NCBI GenBank assembly: GCA_026184435.1
Contig: CP046447.1
Length of the DNA: 64,000 bases
Strand: one strand, 5' to 3'
From: JAADFF01 sp013153035
Lineage (GTDB): Bacteria > Coprothermobacterota > Coprothermobacteria > Coprothermobacterales > JAADFF01
Shown here: piece by piece, positions 35,817 through 44,853 of the stretch
How the letters are laid out: the number at the start of each line of letters is the position of its first letter
Position numbering within the stretch: position 1 is the first letter of the stretch
The notes under the pieces: generated by a model
What the model saw: the letters and a program-made list of their open reading frames with translations, nothing else
Database searches by the model: none
What the model was told of the DNA's origin: nothing
Program-made: the position numbers and the translations under genes

Positions 35817-36285
35817 TATCTATCATCTCCCTGAGCCTTCTAATGGCACGGTACTGTAGACTCTTGATGCCTGCTACAGACCTATTCATAGCATTTGCCA
35901 CTTCTTTTATGCTCATTCCCTCTTTGAACCTCAGTGTGATTACTGTTTTTTCGTCTTCTGGTAACTTATCTACATACTTCCAGATGTCAAATATTTCTTC
36001 TTCATCTACTGACTCTTCTGACGCCAGTGTGAGCTTGTCTATTGGTACTTTAGGATATTTGTTTTTTCTCATAAAGTCGATAATCTTGTTGCGAAGTGTT
36101 CTATATATTAGACCTCTTAGTGTTGATAATGTTGTTATCTTGTCTGTATACTCCCATATTTTGAAAAGAGTATCTTGTACAAGGTCTTCGGCATCTGCTC
36201 GTATGCCAACATATTTCATAGCAAATCCAATAAGCTCATCATAAAGACCGCCAATTATCTGTTCAACCTTGGCCTTTTCTACCAT
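35800..36285 (-). CDS. ECF-type RNA polymerase sigma factor
   Basis: A 161-residue group IV (ECF) sigma factor. Region 2 includes DAEDLVQDTLFKIW (about 31-44), which binds core polymerase and the -10 element; region 4 (about 108-153, LPEDEKTVITLRFKEGMS ... VAGIKSLQYRAIRRLRE) is the helix-turn-helix for the -35. It overlaps a membrane protein gene that may be its anti-sigma factor. The ribosome site (GTGAGGC) is weak. Its own promoter and regulon are not obvious. Confidence 0.92.
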   Translation of the reverse strand: MVEKAKVEQIIGGLYDELIGFAMKYVGIRADAEDLVQDTLFKIWEYTDKITTLSTLRGLIYRTLRNKIIDFMRKNKYPKVPIDKLTLASEESVDEEEIFDIWKYVDKLPEDEKTVITLRFKEGMSIKEVANAMNRSVAGIKSLQYRAIRRLREMIDNEDKR

Positions 36286-36322
36286 GCCTCACTCCTGTAT
36301 ACGAAAGATGCTGTGAAAGGTA

Positions 36323-36961
36323 TCACTTTTTCATACATGCTAGCCTCAGATATGGAACATTCAGTGGATACCATTCTTTGTATTTAGTGAAACCTATCTC
36401 TCTTGCCATTTCTTTCAGGTCAAGTTTGATGAAGTTGTATGCATGTGGACACTCTACTGCTCTAAATATCTTTTCTACTACTGGATGAGCTGTTTCGAGG
36501 TCAAATGTGCCGTAGTCAAAGATACAGAAACGGCCATTATCTTTGACGTGGTTGTATGCATTTTCCATAATGATCCTTTGCTTATCGTGGGGAAAGCCGT
36601 GGAAGGCAAAAGAGATAAATACAATATCAAATTTCTCATGTAAATCAAATGGTTCTGTGATGGAAGTCTCAACGAATCTAACATTATCACGATCACCGCA
36701 TCGTTTCATAAAGCGTTTTTTCATACCCTGGCTGATATCTATGCCAACATATGGTGATTTACCTATAAGCCTGAGAAACCTGCGGCAGTTGGCACCAGGT
36801 CCTGTGGCAAACTCCAAGACTGAGGTACCGTGATGTGCTCCACTGTGAGCTATGGCTGTCATAAGTATCTCGCCATATCCTCCTAGAGTAGCCGTGTTTA
36901 GCAATTCTTCATAGAAGTATGCAAATATGCCATCTATAAATGGTCCATTCTCCATTGGCAT
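36323..36961 (-). CDS. Class I SAM-dependent methyltransferase
   Basis: A 212-residue Rossmann-fold methyltransferase. Motif I is VLEFATGPGANCRRFL, motif II GIDISQGM, and the acidic post-motif FDIVFISFAFHGFP. Similar to UbiE/menaquinone-type small-molecule methyltransferases, but the substrate is unknown. GGGGGAGAGAGTT precedes the ATG. It lies upstream of the sigma-factor gene on the same strand, with a 37-nt gap. Confidence 0.85.
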   Translation of the reverse strand: MPMENGPFIDGIFAYFYEELLNTATLGGYGEILMTAIAHSGAHHGTSVLEFATGPGANCRRFLRLIGKSPYVGIDISQGMKKRFMKRCGDRDNVRFVETSITEPFDLHEKFDIVFISFAFHGFPHDKQRIIMENAYNHVKDNGRFCIFDYGTFDLETAHPVVEKIFRAVECPHAYNFIKLDLKEMAREIGFTKYKEWYPLNVPYLRLACMKK

Positions 36962-37039
36962 AACTCTCTCCCCCTTTCCTTTAATAATACCATGTAGTTT
37001 ATAATAAAATCAGACCTACAGTTTAGGGAGGTGGTGCGT

Positions 37040-37558
37040 GTGATTGTAAAAGTTGGTGACAAACAGCCCAGTATTCATGAGACAGCTTATGTCTCTGAGA
37101 TGGCGTTTCTATCTGGAGATGTCAGGGTAGATGCCGGTGCTTCCGTGTTTCCGTTTGTATCTGCCCGTGGAGACCTTAATTACATTCACATAGGTGAGGG
37201 TTCTAATGTACAGGATGGCAGTGTTCTCCATGTGACAGATGAATATCCTGTAGAGATTGGTAAGAATGTCACGGTGGGCCACGGGGCTATTCTTCATGGT
37301 TGCACGGTGAAAGATGGAGCCCTTATAGGTATGGGGGCTATTGTCCTTGATGGTGCCATTGTGGAAGAGGGTGCCATTGTAGCTGCCGGTGCATTAGTGC
37401 CTCCGGGTAAGGTTGTACCTGCCGGCGCATTGGCCATAGGGTCTCCGTTTAAGGTTGTTAGAGACCTCAGTGATGAGGAAAAGGAGGCCATACTGAAAAA
37501 TGCAGAGGAATATCAGAGACTAAGAGATATTTATAAGGAGGCCGAAAAGGGTGAGTAA
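37040..37558 (+). CDS. Gamma carbonic anhydrase-like hexapeptide protein
   Basis: A 172-residue left-handed beta-helix protein of the gamma carbonic anhydrase family. Hexapeptide repeats fill residues 15-140, and the three zinc-binding His are in SVLHV and VGHGAILHG. A C-terminal helix closes the trimer. GTG 37040 is 6 nt after AGGGAGGTG; two earlier in-frame GTG codons lie within the ribosome site. It overlaps the next gene by 8 nt. Activity as a carbonic anhydrase is likely but many homologues are untested. Confidence 0.9.
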   Translation: MIVKVGDKQPSIHETAYVSEMAFLSGDVRVDAGASVFPFVSARGDLNYIHIGEGSNVQDGSVLHVTDEYPVEIGKNVTVGHGAILHGCTVKDGALIGMGAIVLDGAIVEEGAIVAAGALVPPGKVVPAGALAIGSPFKVVRDLSDEEKEAILKNAEEYQRLRDIYKEAEKGE

Positions 37559-38369
37559 AGGGGTAAATCCCTTTGATTCTGAAGAGGTTGCTGCCTCTTA
37601 TGACAATTGGTTTGAGACACCTGTTGGTAGGCAAGTAGCTAAGGAAGAGCTCGAAGTGTTTTGGCAGAAAATGGCTCCACTAGGCGATGGAGTGCCACTA
37701 AAGACTGTTGGTGGGGGCTGTGGAAGTGGTGTATCTGGAAGTCGCTTTAAAAATGCTCCTCCTTTAAATGTGTTAGAGGTTGGTAGTGGTACTGGTTGGC
37801 TACTTGATAAGATGTACCGCAGTCCTTTCAACATTCGCGGGGTTGTTGGCGTTGAGCCATCAGAGCATATGAGAAAGTATGCGGCGAAAAAGTTCGATAA
37901 GGTTGTCTCTGATGTCGATGAGATTGCGAGGCTTATCCGCCTAAATCAACGTTTTGTTGGAATTGTGCCTGGTGATGCCATGGCCTTACCGTTTGGTGAA
38001 GAGTTATTTGATAGGGTTGTATTTTTCACATCACTTGAATTTGTGCCCGATCCAGATAAGGCTATATGGGAAGCCCTCAGAGTGTTAAAGCCTGGTGGAA
38101 GAGTTGTTATTGTTGTACTTAATGGAGAAAGTCCGTGGATGAAGAAGAGAATAGGTAAAGGAGTATTTGCGTCGGGACATTTTCCTACGGTTTCAGAGTT
38201 TAAAGAATTTCTTGCCCGTTATGGTGGAAACTATGTATCGGGTGCGGTATATTGGATGCCATCTGAAGAGGATAGGCTTCCTTCATTACTTCCTTTGAGA
38301 GCGTGGTGGAATAAGTTATGGGGACTGAAGAACGCGACAGCATTAGTGGGGTACATACCGAAAACATAA
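37551..38369 (+). CDS. SAM-dependent methyltransferase
   Basis: A 272-residue class I methyltransferase with motif I LEVGSGTGWLLDKMY, then GVEPSEHMRKYA and GDAMALPFGEELFDRVVFFTSLEF (in parts), typical of the UbiE-like group. A Gly-rich insertion near residues 48-58 (GGGCGSGVSGS) is unusual. GTG start, overlapping the carbonic anhydrase gene by 8 nt and the Nudix gene by 52 nt. Substrate unknown. Confidence 0.85.
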   Translation: MSKGVNPFDSEEVAASYDNWFETPVGRQVAKEELEVFWQKMAPLGDGVPLKTVGGGCGSGVSGSRFKNAPPLNVLEVGSGTGWLLDKMYRSPFNIRGVVGVEPSEHMRKYAAKKFDKVVSDVDEIARLIRLNQRFVGIVPGDAMALPFGEELFDRVVFFTSLEFVPDPDKAIWEALRVLKPGGRVVIVVLNGESPWMKKRIGKGVFASGHFPTVSEFKEFLARYGGNYVSGAVYWMPSEEDRLPSLLPLRAWWNKLWGLKNATALVGYIPKT

Positions 38370-38791
38370 AAGAAGTTTCTGCTGGAGGTATAGTCTTTAG
38401 AAAAGACGGCTCTACATGGCAGGTGCTTATGGTGAAGAACCGTCGTGGATCTTGGACATTCCCTAAGGGTCGTGTCGAAGATGGAGAGACCCTAGAGCAG
38501 ACGGCGATTAGGGAAGTTGAAGAGGAAACAGGTATTAAGGCTAAGATTGTTCGCTATGCAGGTTCCGTCTCATATGTTTATCACAAAGATGATGGCATGA
38601 CAGTTGACAAAAAAGTTCACTTTTTCATCATGAAATACATTTCTGGAATTCCTACACCTGATGGTGTAGAAAATATTGCTGTACGATGGGTAGATCTTCA
38701 TCGCGTAAAGGATTATATGGCATATGAAAATCTCTGGAAAGTCTATTTAGATGCCATGTTTTCTGTTGTTGGTGGGGATGATGATTTATAA
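38318..38791 (+). CDS. Nudix hydrolase
   Basis: A 157-residue Nudix hydrolase. The Nudix box is intact (GRVEDGETLEQTAIREV continued by EEETGI), giving the metal-binding Glu set. The preceding SAGGIVFRKDG and VKNRRGSWTFPKG resemble diadenosine-polyphosphate or nucleoside-diphosphate hydrolases. The ATG at 38318 lies 52 nt inside the methyltransferase gene; a later start is possible, but conserved residues begin near residue 18. Confidence 0.88.
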   Translation: MGTEERDSISGVHTENIKEVSAGGIVFRKDGSTWQVLMVKNRRGSWTFPKGRVEDGETLEQTAIREVEEETGIKAKIVRYAGSVSYVYHKDDGMTVDKKVHFFIMKYISGIPTPDGVENIAVRWVDLHRVKDYMAYENLWKVYLDAMFSVVGGDDDL

Positions 38792-38803
38792 ATAAAACTT
38801 TGG

Positions 38804-38848
38804 TATATGCAGTGCATATAAGCCTACATATCCAACTTTTGTTATAAT
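38804..38848 (+). promoter_or_regulatory. Control region of the mbx operon: palindrome and -10 box
   Basis: TATATGCAGTGCATATA (38804-38820) is a perfect 17-bp palindrome with a central G. A TATAAT lies at 38843-38848, so the palindrome ends exactly where the -35 box would be; no good -35 sequence is seen, which fits an activator-dependent promoter. The leader to the first gene is about 65 nt. Confidence 0.45.
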
Positions 38849-38921
38849 CACAATGTTGAAATATGTGCGGTCAGTGTCTTGTTCAGTGGTCGTACATCAT
38901 ATATGAAAAGAGGTGATGGCC

Positions 38922-39419
38922 TTGAAGCTACTCAAAGCACTTGGACTGGGTGTTGTGTTTTGGGGAATCTATCTTGTCCTTGTTGGAACGACAAATTCCC
39001 AAGAACTACTAGTTGGTGCCATTGTAGCCTTTCTTATTGCCTATGGAACTGTTGAGATGGTGACCTCGTGGGAGGGAGGTCGTACGACGATTGGAGGTAT
39101 TCTTCTCTTTATCTTTATTTATCTTCCATACTTTATATATGCAATGATTAAGGCAAACCTTGATGTTGCTTACAGAGTACTTCATCCTTCTATGCCAATT
39201 AATCCGGCAGTTGTATCGTTTAAGACCAATCTCAAATCTGATCTTGGTAAGCTTATTCTTGCCAATTCTATTACGCTGACACCAGGTACGATTACACTGG
39301 AGGTCAAAGATGATGAGTTCTTTATTCACTGGATAGATGCTCCAACATCTGATCCAGAAGAAGCCAAAGAGGCCATTTGTGGCACCTTTGAGAGACTTCT
39401 AATGAAGATTACGGGGTGA
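38922..39419 (+). CDS. mbxA: Mbx subunit A (MnhE/MrpE-like)
   Basis: A 165-residue MnhE-type antiporter subunit, first of thirteen genes in Pyrococcus mbx order. Helices at about 5-40 and 58-85 are followed by a cytoplasmic domain with the hallmark LANSITLTPGT. The TTG at 38922 stands 6 nt after AGAGGTG; ATG 38916 is directly on the ribosome site. It belongs to the ion-translocating membrane arm. Confidence 0.88.
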   Translation: MKLLKALGLGVVFWGIYLVLVGTTNSQELLVGAIVAFLIAYGTVEMVTSWEGGRTTIGGILLFIFIYLPYFIYAMIKANLDVAYRVLHPSMPINPAVVSFKTNLKSDLGKLILANSITLTPGTITLEVKDDEFFIHWIDAPTSDPEEAKEAICGTFERLLMKITG

Positions 39420-39425
39420 TGCGAC

Positions 39426-39683
39426 ATGGGTGTATGGTCTAACATATTGTTTGCCATTTTGCTGTCGGCTATTATACTGGGACTTTATAGACTCATAAAG
39501 GGTCCAACTAATGCCGATAGAATGGTGGCGCTGGATATTCTCACCACTTCTACAGTGGTGCTTATTGCATTTTTGGCATGGTATTTCGGAAGGATTATCT
39601 ATCTCGATATCGCCCTGGTATACGCCGCCTTATCATTTATCGCCGTAATTGTTCTTGGTAGGTATCTGGAAGGGGGTGTATGA
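39426..39683 (+). CDS. mbxB: Mbx subunit B (MnhF/MrpF-like)
   Basis: An 85-residue protein with three helices and the MnhF core YRLIKGPTNADRMVALDILTT. It is preceded by GGGGTGATGCGAC and followed directly by mbxC. Confidence 0.9.
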   Translation: MGVWSNILFAILLSAIILGLYRLIKGPTNADRMVALDILTTSTVVLIAFLAWYFGRIIYLDIALVYAALSFIAVIVLGRYLEGGV

Positions 39684-39684
39684 T

Positions 39685-40122
39685 ATGTGCGATAGAAGAG
39701 AAATTTTCTGGGGACTTGTTGTTACTCTGCTTATTATCTTCTTTGCCGCTTCTCCATTTTTGCCTAAGCCATACAACATCTTTTCTAAAAATGTTGTAGG
39801 ATGGACTTTTATGAGTATAGGTGTATTCTTTGTTTTCCTTGGTTCTCTAGGTCTTGTCAGAATGCCTGACCTGTATTGCAGAATGCAAACTGCAACCAAA
39901 GTTACTACACTTGGTGCTCTTTCTATGCTTCTTGGAGTTTCCATTCTTGATAGTAGTGGTGTGTTTGTGCTTAAGGCTATCGTGATTGGTGTATTTCTTC
40001 TGCTTACTGCTCCTATTTCTGCCTCTGTTCTTATCAGAGCAGCACACGATGAAGGTGTACCACTGACCGAGGAAACGCAGTTTGATAGGTACGAAGAGTC
40101 TAAGGCAGGTGAAGAGGTATGA
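39685..40122 (+). CDS. mbxC: Mbx subunit C (MnhG/MrpG-like)
   Basis: A 145-residue subunit with the MnhG signature GSLGLVRMPDLYCRMQTATK and LTAPISASVLIRAAH. It carries an additional N-terminal helix compared with the usual 100-120 residues. The ATG at 39685 follows AAGGGGGTG by 7 nt and comes 1 nt after the mbxB stop. The stop shares ATGA with mbxD. Confidence 0.9.
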   Translation: MCDRREIFWGLVVTLLIIFFAASPFLPKPYNIFSKNVVGWTFMSIGVFFVFLGSLGLVRMPDLYCRMQTATKVTTLGALSMLLGVSILDSSGVFVLKAIVIGVFLLLTAPISASVLIRAAHDEGVPLTEETQFDRYEESKAGEEV

Positions 40123-40370
40123 CAGTAGTTAATTTTCTTATATATGTATTGATGGGGCTTATGGTTGTCATGGCTATCATTGCTGCCGAGACAAAGAATC
40201 TGCTGTCCGCAGCGATATTCTCAGGATTCATTAGCCTGGTTGTGTCTATGCTTTTTGTGTATTTGCAGGCCCCTGATGTTGCCATGGCTGAGGCGGCTAT
40301 TGGTGCAGCCCTCTCCCTGGCCATTATCCTGTTTGCTATTAAGCGTACGGGGGAGGTGGAAGAGAAATGA
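40119..40370 (+). CDS. mbxD: Mbx subunit D (DUF4040/MbhD-like)
   Basis: An 83-residue three-helix subunit with the MbhD/DUF4040 motif YLQAPDVAMAEAAIGAALS, equivalent to part of MrpA C-terminus. ATGA overlap with mbxC. Confidence 0.9.
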   Translation: MTVVNFLIYVLMGLMVVMAIIAAETKNLLSAAIFSGFISLVVSMLFVYLQAPDVAMAEAAIGAALSLAIILFAIKRTGEVEEK

Positions 40371-41053
40371 GGCTAAAACATATTCTTGCATGGGTCTTTG
40401 TCATACTCTTTGTTGGAGTAGTGGCTTATTCTTTACAGACAGAAGTTCCGTTTGGTCATGACCTTACAAAACTTGCCAAATATTATGTAGATAATACCGC
40501 TAAAGAAACTGGTATTCCCAACTTTGTTACAGCTATTGTTGTCTCTTACAGAGGCTTTGATACACTCGGTGAGGTAACTGTTCTTTTGCTTGCCACACTG
40601 GGTGTTATTGGTATCTTGCCATGGGAAAAACACGAAAAGGTGAAAAAGGCCCATCCCGTGCTTTTATGGGGTATAAGAATAGTATTTCCTATAATTCTCT
40701 TGGTTGGTGTGTATATTGTCATCCACGGACACCTGACACCGGGTGGAGGTTTCCAGGCTGGTGCAGTTATAGCCTCTGCTTTCATGCTATATATGGTGTC
40801 CCTGTCTACTCATCTTGACCTTGAGGCATTTGCCTTTACAGAGTCTATTGCGGGAACAGGTTTTGCCCTTATTGGTGTTGCCGGTATCTTCGCCGGTGGA
40901 GCATTCCTTTATAACTTCTTGCCTAAGGGTAATCTCTTTGACCTGTTCTCTGGTGGTATTATCCCCATTGTCTACATTCTTATAGGCCTCAAAGTTAGTA
41001 GTGAGCTTACCGAGGTAGTCTCCCATATGATGAAGGGAGGGGCTGAGCAATGA
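40367..41053 (+). CDS. mbxF: Mbx subunit F (MbhE plus MnhB-like)
   Basis: A 228-residue subunit joining an MbhE-like N-terminal part (NFVTAIVVSYRGFDTLGE) to an MnhB/MrpB part (IHGHLTPGGGFQAGAVIAS). About six to seven helices. ATGA overlaps at both ends. In MBH these are two genes (E and F), so the fusion fits the Mbx layout. Confidence 0.88.
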   Translation: MRLKHILAWVFVILFVGVVAYSLQTEVPFGHDLTKLAKYYVDNTAKETGIPNFVTAIVVSYRGFDTLGEVTVLLLATLGVIGILPWEKHEKVKKAHPVLLWGIRIVFPIILLVGVYIVIHGHLTPGGGFQAGAVIASAFMLYMVSLSTHLDLEAFAFTESIAGTGFALIGVAGIFAGGAFLYNFLPKGNLFDLFSGGIIPIVYILIGLKVSSELTEVVSHMMKGGAEQ

Positions 41054-41406
41054 TGTTTTATATAGCAGCTTTATCACTGATTGGTATAGGTCTATATGTT
41101 GTTCTAACAAAGAAAAACCTTGTTAAAGTCCTCATAGGCATTTCCATTGCCGACAGTGGTGTTAACCTACTGCTTATATCTGTTGGATATCTCAAAGGTG
41201 GAACTGCGCCAATATTGGAAAAGGGACTAAATAAGCCTATGGTTGACCCTGTGCCTCAGGCACTGGTGCTTACAGCCATTGTCATTGGTGTTGCAACACT
41301 TGCTCTTGCTATGGCAGTAGTTATTGATGTGAAAAGACACTTTGGCACTGTTGAGCTGGATAAGGTCATCAAGATGATGCGTGGAGGTGATGGCAGTGAC
41401 GCTTAA
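41050..41406 (+). CDS. mbxG: Mbx subunit G (MnhC/NuoK-like)
   Basis: A 118-residue three-helix subunit related to MrpC and NuoK, with VLIGISIADSGVNLLLIS and the conserved DPVPQALVLTAIVIG. It starts in the stop of mbxF and overlaps mbxH by 11 nt. Confidence 0.92.
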   Translation: MMFYIAALSLIGIGLYVVLTKKNLVKVLIGISIADSGVNLLLISVGYLKGGTAPILEKGLNKPMVDPVPQALVLTAIVIGVATLALAMAVVIDVKRHFGTVELDKVIKMMRGGDGSDA

Positions 41407-42811
41407 ACTATTTGATCCAATGCTAATGATAGGTATATCTCTTGCCATAGTCTTCTTGATGCCCATTTGGAAGGCACTGGGTGGTAAGAAGTTGGCATGG
41501 GCTGTTTCTGTGCTTTTGTATGCCTTTAATACTCTTTTTATGATAGGAGTTGCCTATAGGGCTACTTTGTATCCAGAGGGCCTTATCATTAAGATAGGTG
41601 GTTTTAAGCCTCCATTTGGCATTGTGCTACATGTAACATTTTGGGGTGCTGTACTTAGCACATTTGTGTGGTTTGTGGCATTCCTGTCTATTATGTATGC
41701 ATCTACACGTTACGATGCCGAACCAGCAGATGTGTATTATGCCCTTTTGACTCTTTTAGCACTGGGTTCTTCTGGAATGTTCCTAACAGGTGATATCTTT
41801 AACCTGTTTGTATTTACCGAAATTACAGCTTTGGCGGCATTTGGCTTGTCAGCCTTTATGAAGAAGAAGGGGACAGCTTATGCCACTATTAAATACATTA
41901 TTATGGCAGAAGTTGCCTCTGCGTTCCTTCTCGTTGCCATAGCACTTCTTTACGGTAAGCTGGGGACTCTCAATATGCTTGATGCCCAGCAGACATTAAA
42001 GACTGTTGGCATGACAGGGGCTATGGTGCTTAGTGTTCTATTCTTCCTTGTAGGTTATGGGGTTGAGGCAGAGATTTTCCCTCTGAACCTCTGGGCACCA
42101 GATGTATATAAATATGTGCCTGAAGAGGTTATAGCCCTGTTTATATCTGGTTCTTCTAAGGCAGCAGCCTTTGCATGGTTGAGAATGTGGGTTATGGTGT
42201 TTGGTGTTCCTCAGAAGATGCTTCAGACTATGCTGTGGATTGGTATTGTCACCTTTGCCTTTGCAGAAGTCATGGCATATTCTCAGAAGAGTTTCCGTAG
42301 GACTTTAGGTTATGCTTCTTTGGGACAGGCAGGTCTTGTGTTTGTGGCTATAAGCTTGGGTTGTGAACTGGCTCTTAAGGCTGCATTCCTTCTTATGATT
42401 AATCATATTCTGTCTGAGGCTATTCTCTTCTACATTGCCGGTAATATTGGTGAAGATGGTGCTCCTGCCAATGTGAGAATTCCATTGGTATTTGGTTTTC
42501 TTGGAGCTGTATCTATGCCACCATTTATCGGTTTCTGGGGAAAGATATTCCTCTTTATGGCACTGGCTAAGGCAGGGTATTGGGTAATGTTTGTGCTCAT
42601 TGCCCTTTTCTCCATAGTGGAAATAGCCTATATGTATAAGTGGTTTATCTCCCTTTATAAGGGTACAGGCAAGATGGATCTTGTTCGCAGCTTCTCTCCT
42701 ATCATGTTGACCCTTGTGTCTTTTGCCATGTGGTTCATGCCATTTGTGCCCAAGATTATGGACCTTCTTGACCTTGCCATTAAACCCTTCCTTCAGAAAG
42801 GGGTGATGTAG
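41396..42811 (+). CDS. mbxH: Mbx subunit H (MnhD/NuoN-like antiporter subunit)
   Basis: A 471-residue, about 14-helix antiporter-type subunit. It keeps the broken-helix and Lys residues of the family (MKKKGTAYATIKYIIMAE, LWAPDVYKYVPEEVIALF, KAAFLLMINHILSEA). It forms one of the two large proton/ion channels. GTG 41396 is 6 nt after GGAGGTG; an earlier GTG 41381 overlaps the ribosome site. Confidence 0.92.
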   Translation: MTLKLFDPMLMIGISLAIVFLMPIWKALGGKKLAWAVSVLLYAFNTLFMIGVAYRATLYPEGLIIKIGGFKPPFGIVLHVTFWGAVLSTFVWFVAFLSIMYASTRYDAEPADVYYALLTLLALGSSGMFLTGDIFNLFVFTEITALAAFGLSAFMKKKGTAYATIKYIIMAEVASAFLLVAIALLYGKLGTLNMLDAQQTLKTVGMTGAMVLSVLFFLVGYGVEAEIFPLNLWAPDVYKYVPEEVIALFISGSSKAAAFAWLRMWVMVFGVPQKMLQTMLWIGIVTFAFAEVMAYSQKSFRRTLGYASLGQAGLVFVAISLGCELALKAAFLLMINHILSEAILFYIAGNIGEDGAPANVRIPLVFGFLGAVSMPPFIGFWGKIFLFMALAKAGYWVMFVLIALFSIVEIAYMYKWFISLYKGTGKMDLVRSFSPIMLTLVSFAMWFMPFVPKIMDLLDLAIKPFLQKGVM

Positions 42812-42812
42812 T

Positions 42813-44840
42813 GTGGGTATGCTAACGCACTGGTCTGTGCTTACTGTGCCAATGGTGCTTGTGCTGGGATCAATACTGGCGGCGCTATTTGGCCTTATAA
42901 AGAATGAGAAAGCAAAACGCGTTCTTCAAATGATATCTACAACTGCTGCAGCAGCCTTTGCACTGTATGTCAATATTGCCCTTGTGGCAGGATGGAAAGG
43001 TGTGCCTAAGATGGCTGATCTCAAGCCATTTACTGTAAAACTTACAGAAACACTAACCTTGAGCTGGCAGTATTACTGGATAACAGGCACATTTGCCATT
43101 TTGGTGATGGGTGTACTTATGTTTGTTCTTGCATATGCCCTTGAGACATTCAAAGATGATGAGAATACAACACCGTTTTATGTTCTGACACCACTTCTTA
43201 CTGCTGCTATCTATATGACTTTGGCTTCTGTAAATCTTATTGCCCTTTTCTTCTCTTGGGAGCTTATGTCTTTCGTGGCATTCTTGATGCTCCTTTACTA
43301 CGATCGCACTAAAGAGGGTGGCCCATGGCTATATGCCTTCTGGTCTGGTGTGGGTGCTATGTCTATGATTGCCGGCATCTTTCTGTTCTATCTGGCATCT
43401 GATGGTAAGACAGGTTTTGGTCTGTTTGAGCTCATGCAAACTGTTCCTGTGCTTACCATTAAACACCCATATATGACTCTGGCAGCTGTATTGCTTTTAG
43501 GTGTTCCATTTATGATTAAGGCTTCTATTCCACCTTTCCATACATGGGCACCACGCACATATGGAAGCACTCATCCTTCCGTTGCGGCATTCTTCTCTGC
43601 CGCATATTCCAAGGTTGGTATCTTTGCCATGCTCATGTGGGTATATATGTTTGTAGGTACTGTTATGAGTGGTAAGTGGGTGACAACACTTGGTGCCAAC
43701 TTTAGAAACATGCCCACTGCATTCTTCATATTGGCAATACTTCTGGCATTTGGAGCTGTATTTACTTCACTCCTTGCCTTTGCCCAGAAAGATGCCATGT
43801 ATCTTCTTGCCTATTCTTCTATGGGTCAACTCATGTATATGGTTATGGCCCTTGTGCTTGGTATAGGTATTACAGTAGGGTATCAGAAGGACATGAATGT
43901 TACTATGACCGTGTATACATTGGGTTTCTTTGGTGCCATTTATCATGCTTATGCTCATGGTGTATTTGAAATGGCGGCATATATGGCATTGGGTGCTGCA
44001 TATAAGCGTTCTGGTGGTGAGACTGAGTTTAATAAGCTTGGCGCTTATGCTCACCGTATGCCTGTGACATTCTTTATGGGCTTCCTTGCCATGCTCTCCA
44101 CTGTTTCCATCCCACTTATGTGGGGATTTGCATCTAAGTATCTCATCTATCAGGCAGCGTTGTATGGTAGGTTCTTCGTTTTGTCTGCTATGGCTCTAAT
44201 TGCCGGTACCGCTTCTTTCTTGTATGCGTTCCGCTACATTCACGGTATTTGGTGGGGACAGCCTACAAAGGGATATGACTTCATGCACTCTGTAAAAGAG
44301 GTATCTGCATGGGGCATAATTATAGCATTGGTGGTAATGGGCCTTACTGTGCTTGGTGGTGCTATTCCCGGTCAGGTACTCAACTTTATTACTGGTAATG
44401 CTGTCAATCAGATGGTTATGCAAAGTGCTATGGCTGGTGGTCCTCTTCTGATAGATAAGGCCGTTTACATGGTTAATGGTTTCTCTATACTCCACTTTGG
44501 GTACTTGGCTATTCTCTTTACTGTAGGTATTCTTGTTGCCCTCTTGGTTTACACAACATCTGGTGGTTCTCGCAAGGTCAATCTTGATGATTTCTATAAC
44601 TCTGCAGAACCATATAGACCTGAGTGGCAGGTTCAGCTTATCGGTGCTTTCTACGGTCCTATTGAGAGGGTTATTGAGCCATACTTCAAGGTATCTATTG
44701 AGAGGGTATACAACTGGCTTGGCGGTATATTTGGTTGGTTTGCCTCATATATTGAAAGTTGGAATACTGGAGATACCCGTGACTATACATGGGCACTGGC
44801 AGGGCTTATTGTCCTGCTTATGGTGCTCTGGGTATTTTAA
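42813..44840 (+). CDS. mbxH': Mbx subunit H' (NuoL/MnhA-like antiporter subunit)
   Basis: A 675-residue antiporter-type subunit, the second large channel, whose presence separates Mbx from MBH. Family residues include FFSWELMSFVAFLMLLYYDRT (part), IPPFHTWAPRTYGSTHPSVAAF, AYSSMGQLMYM and the His-rich YHAYAHGVFEMAAYMALG. A long C-terminal helix and amphipathic segment end the protein. GTG 42813 follows AAAGGGGTGATG. Confidence 0.92.
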   Translation: MGMLTHWSVLTVPMVLVLGSILAALFGLIKNEKAKRVLQMISTTAAAAFALYVNIALVAGWKGVPKMADLKPFTVKLTETLTLSWQYYWITGTFAILVMGVLMFVLAYALETFKDDENTTPFYVLTPLLTAAIYMTLASVNLIALFFSWELMSFVAFLMLLYYDRTKEGGPWLYAFWSGVGAMSMIAGIFLFYLASDGKTGFGLFELMQTVPVLTIKHPYMTLAAVLLLGVPFMIKASIPPFHTWAPRTYGSTHPSVAAFFSAAYSKVGIFAMLMWVYMFVGTVMSGKWVTTLGANFRNMPTAFFILAILLAFGAVFTSLLAFAQKDAMYLLAYSSMGQLMYMVMALVLGIGITVGYQKDMNVTMTVYTLGFFGAIYHAYAHGVFEMAAYMALGAAYKRSGGETEFNKLGAYAHRMPVTFFMGFLAMLSTVSIPLMWGFASKYLIYQAALYGRFFVLSAMALIAGTASFLYAFRYIHGIWWGQPTKGYDFMHSVKEVSAWGIIIALVVMGLTVLGGAIPGQVLNFITGNAVNQMVMQSAMAGGPLLIDKAVYMVNGFSILHFGYLAILFTVGILVALLVYTTSGGSRKVNLDDFYNSAEPYRPEWQVQLIGAFYGPIERVIEPYFKVSIERVYNWLGGIFGWFASYIESWNTGDTRDYTWALAGLIVLLMVLWVF

Positions 44841-44853
44841 GGGGGTGTGAGAT

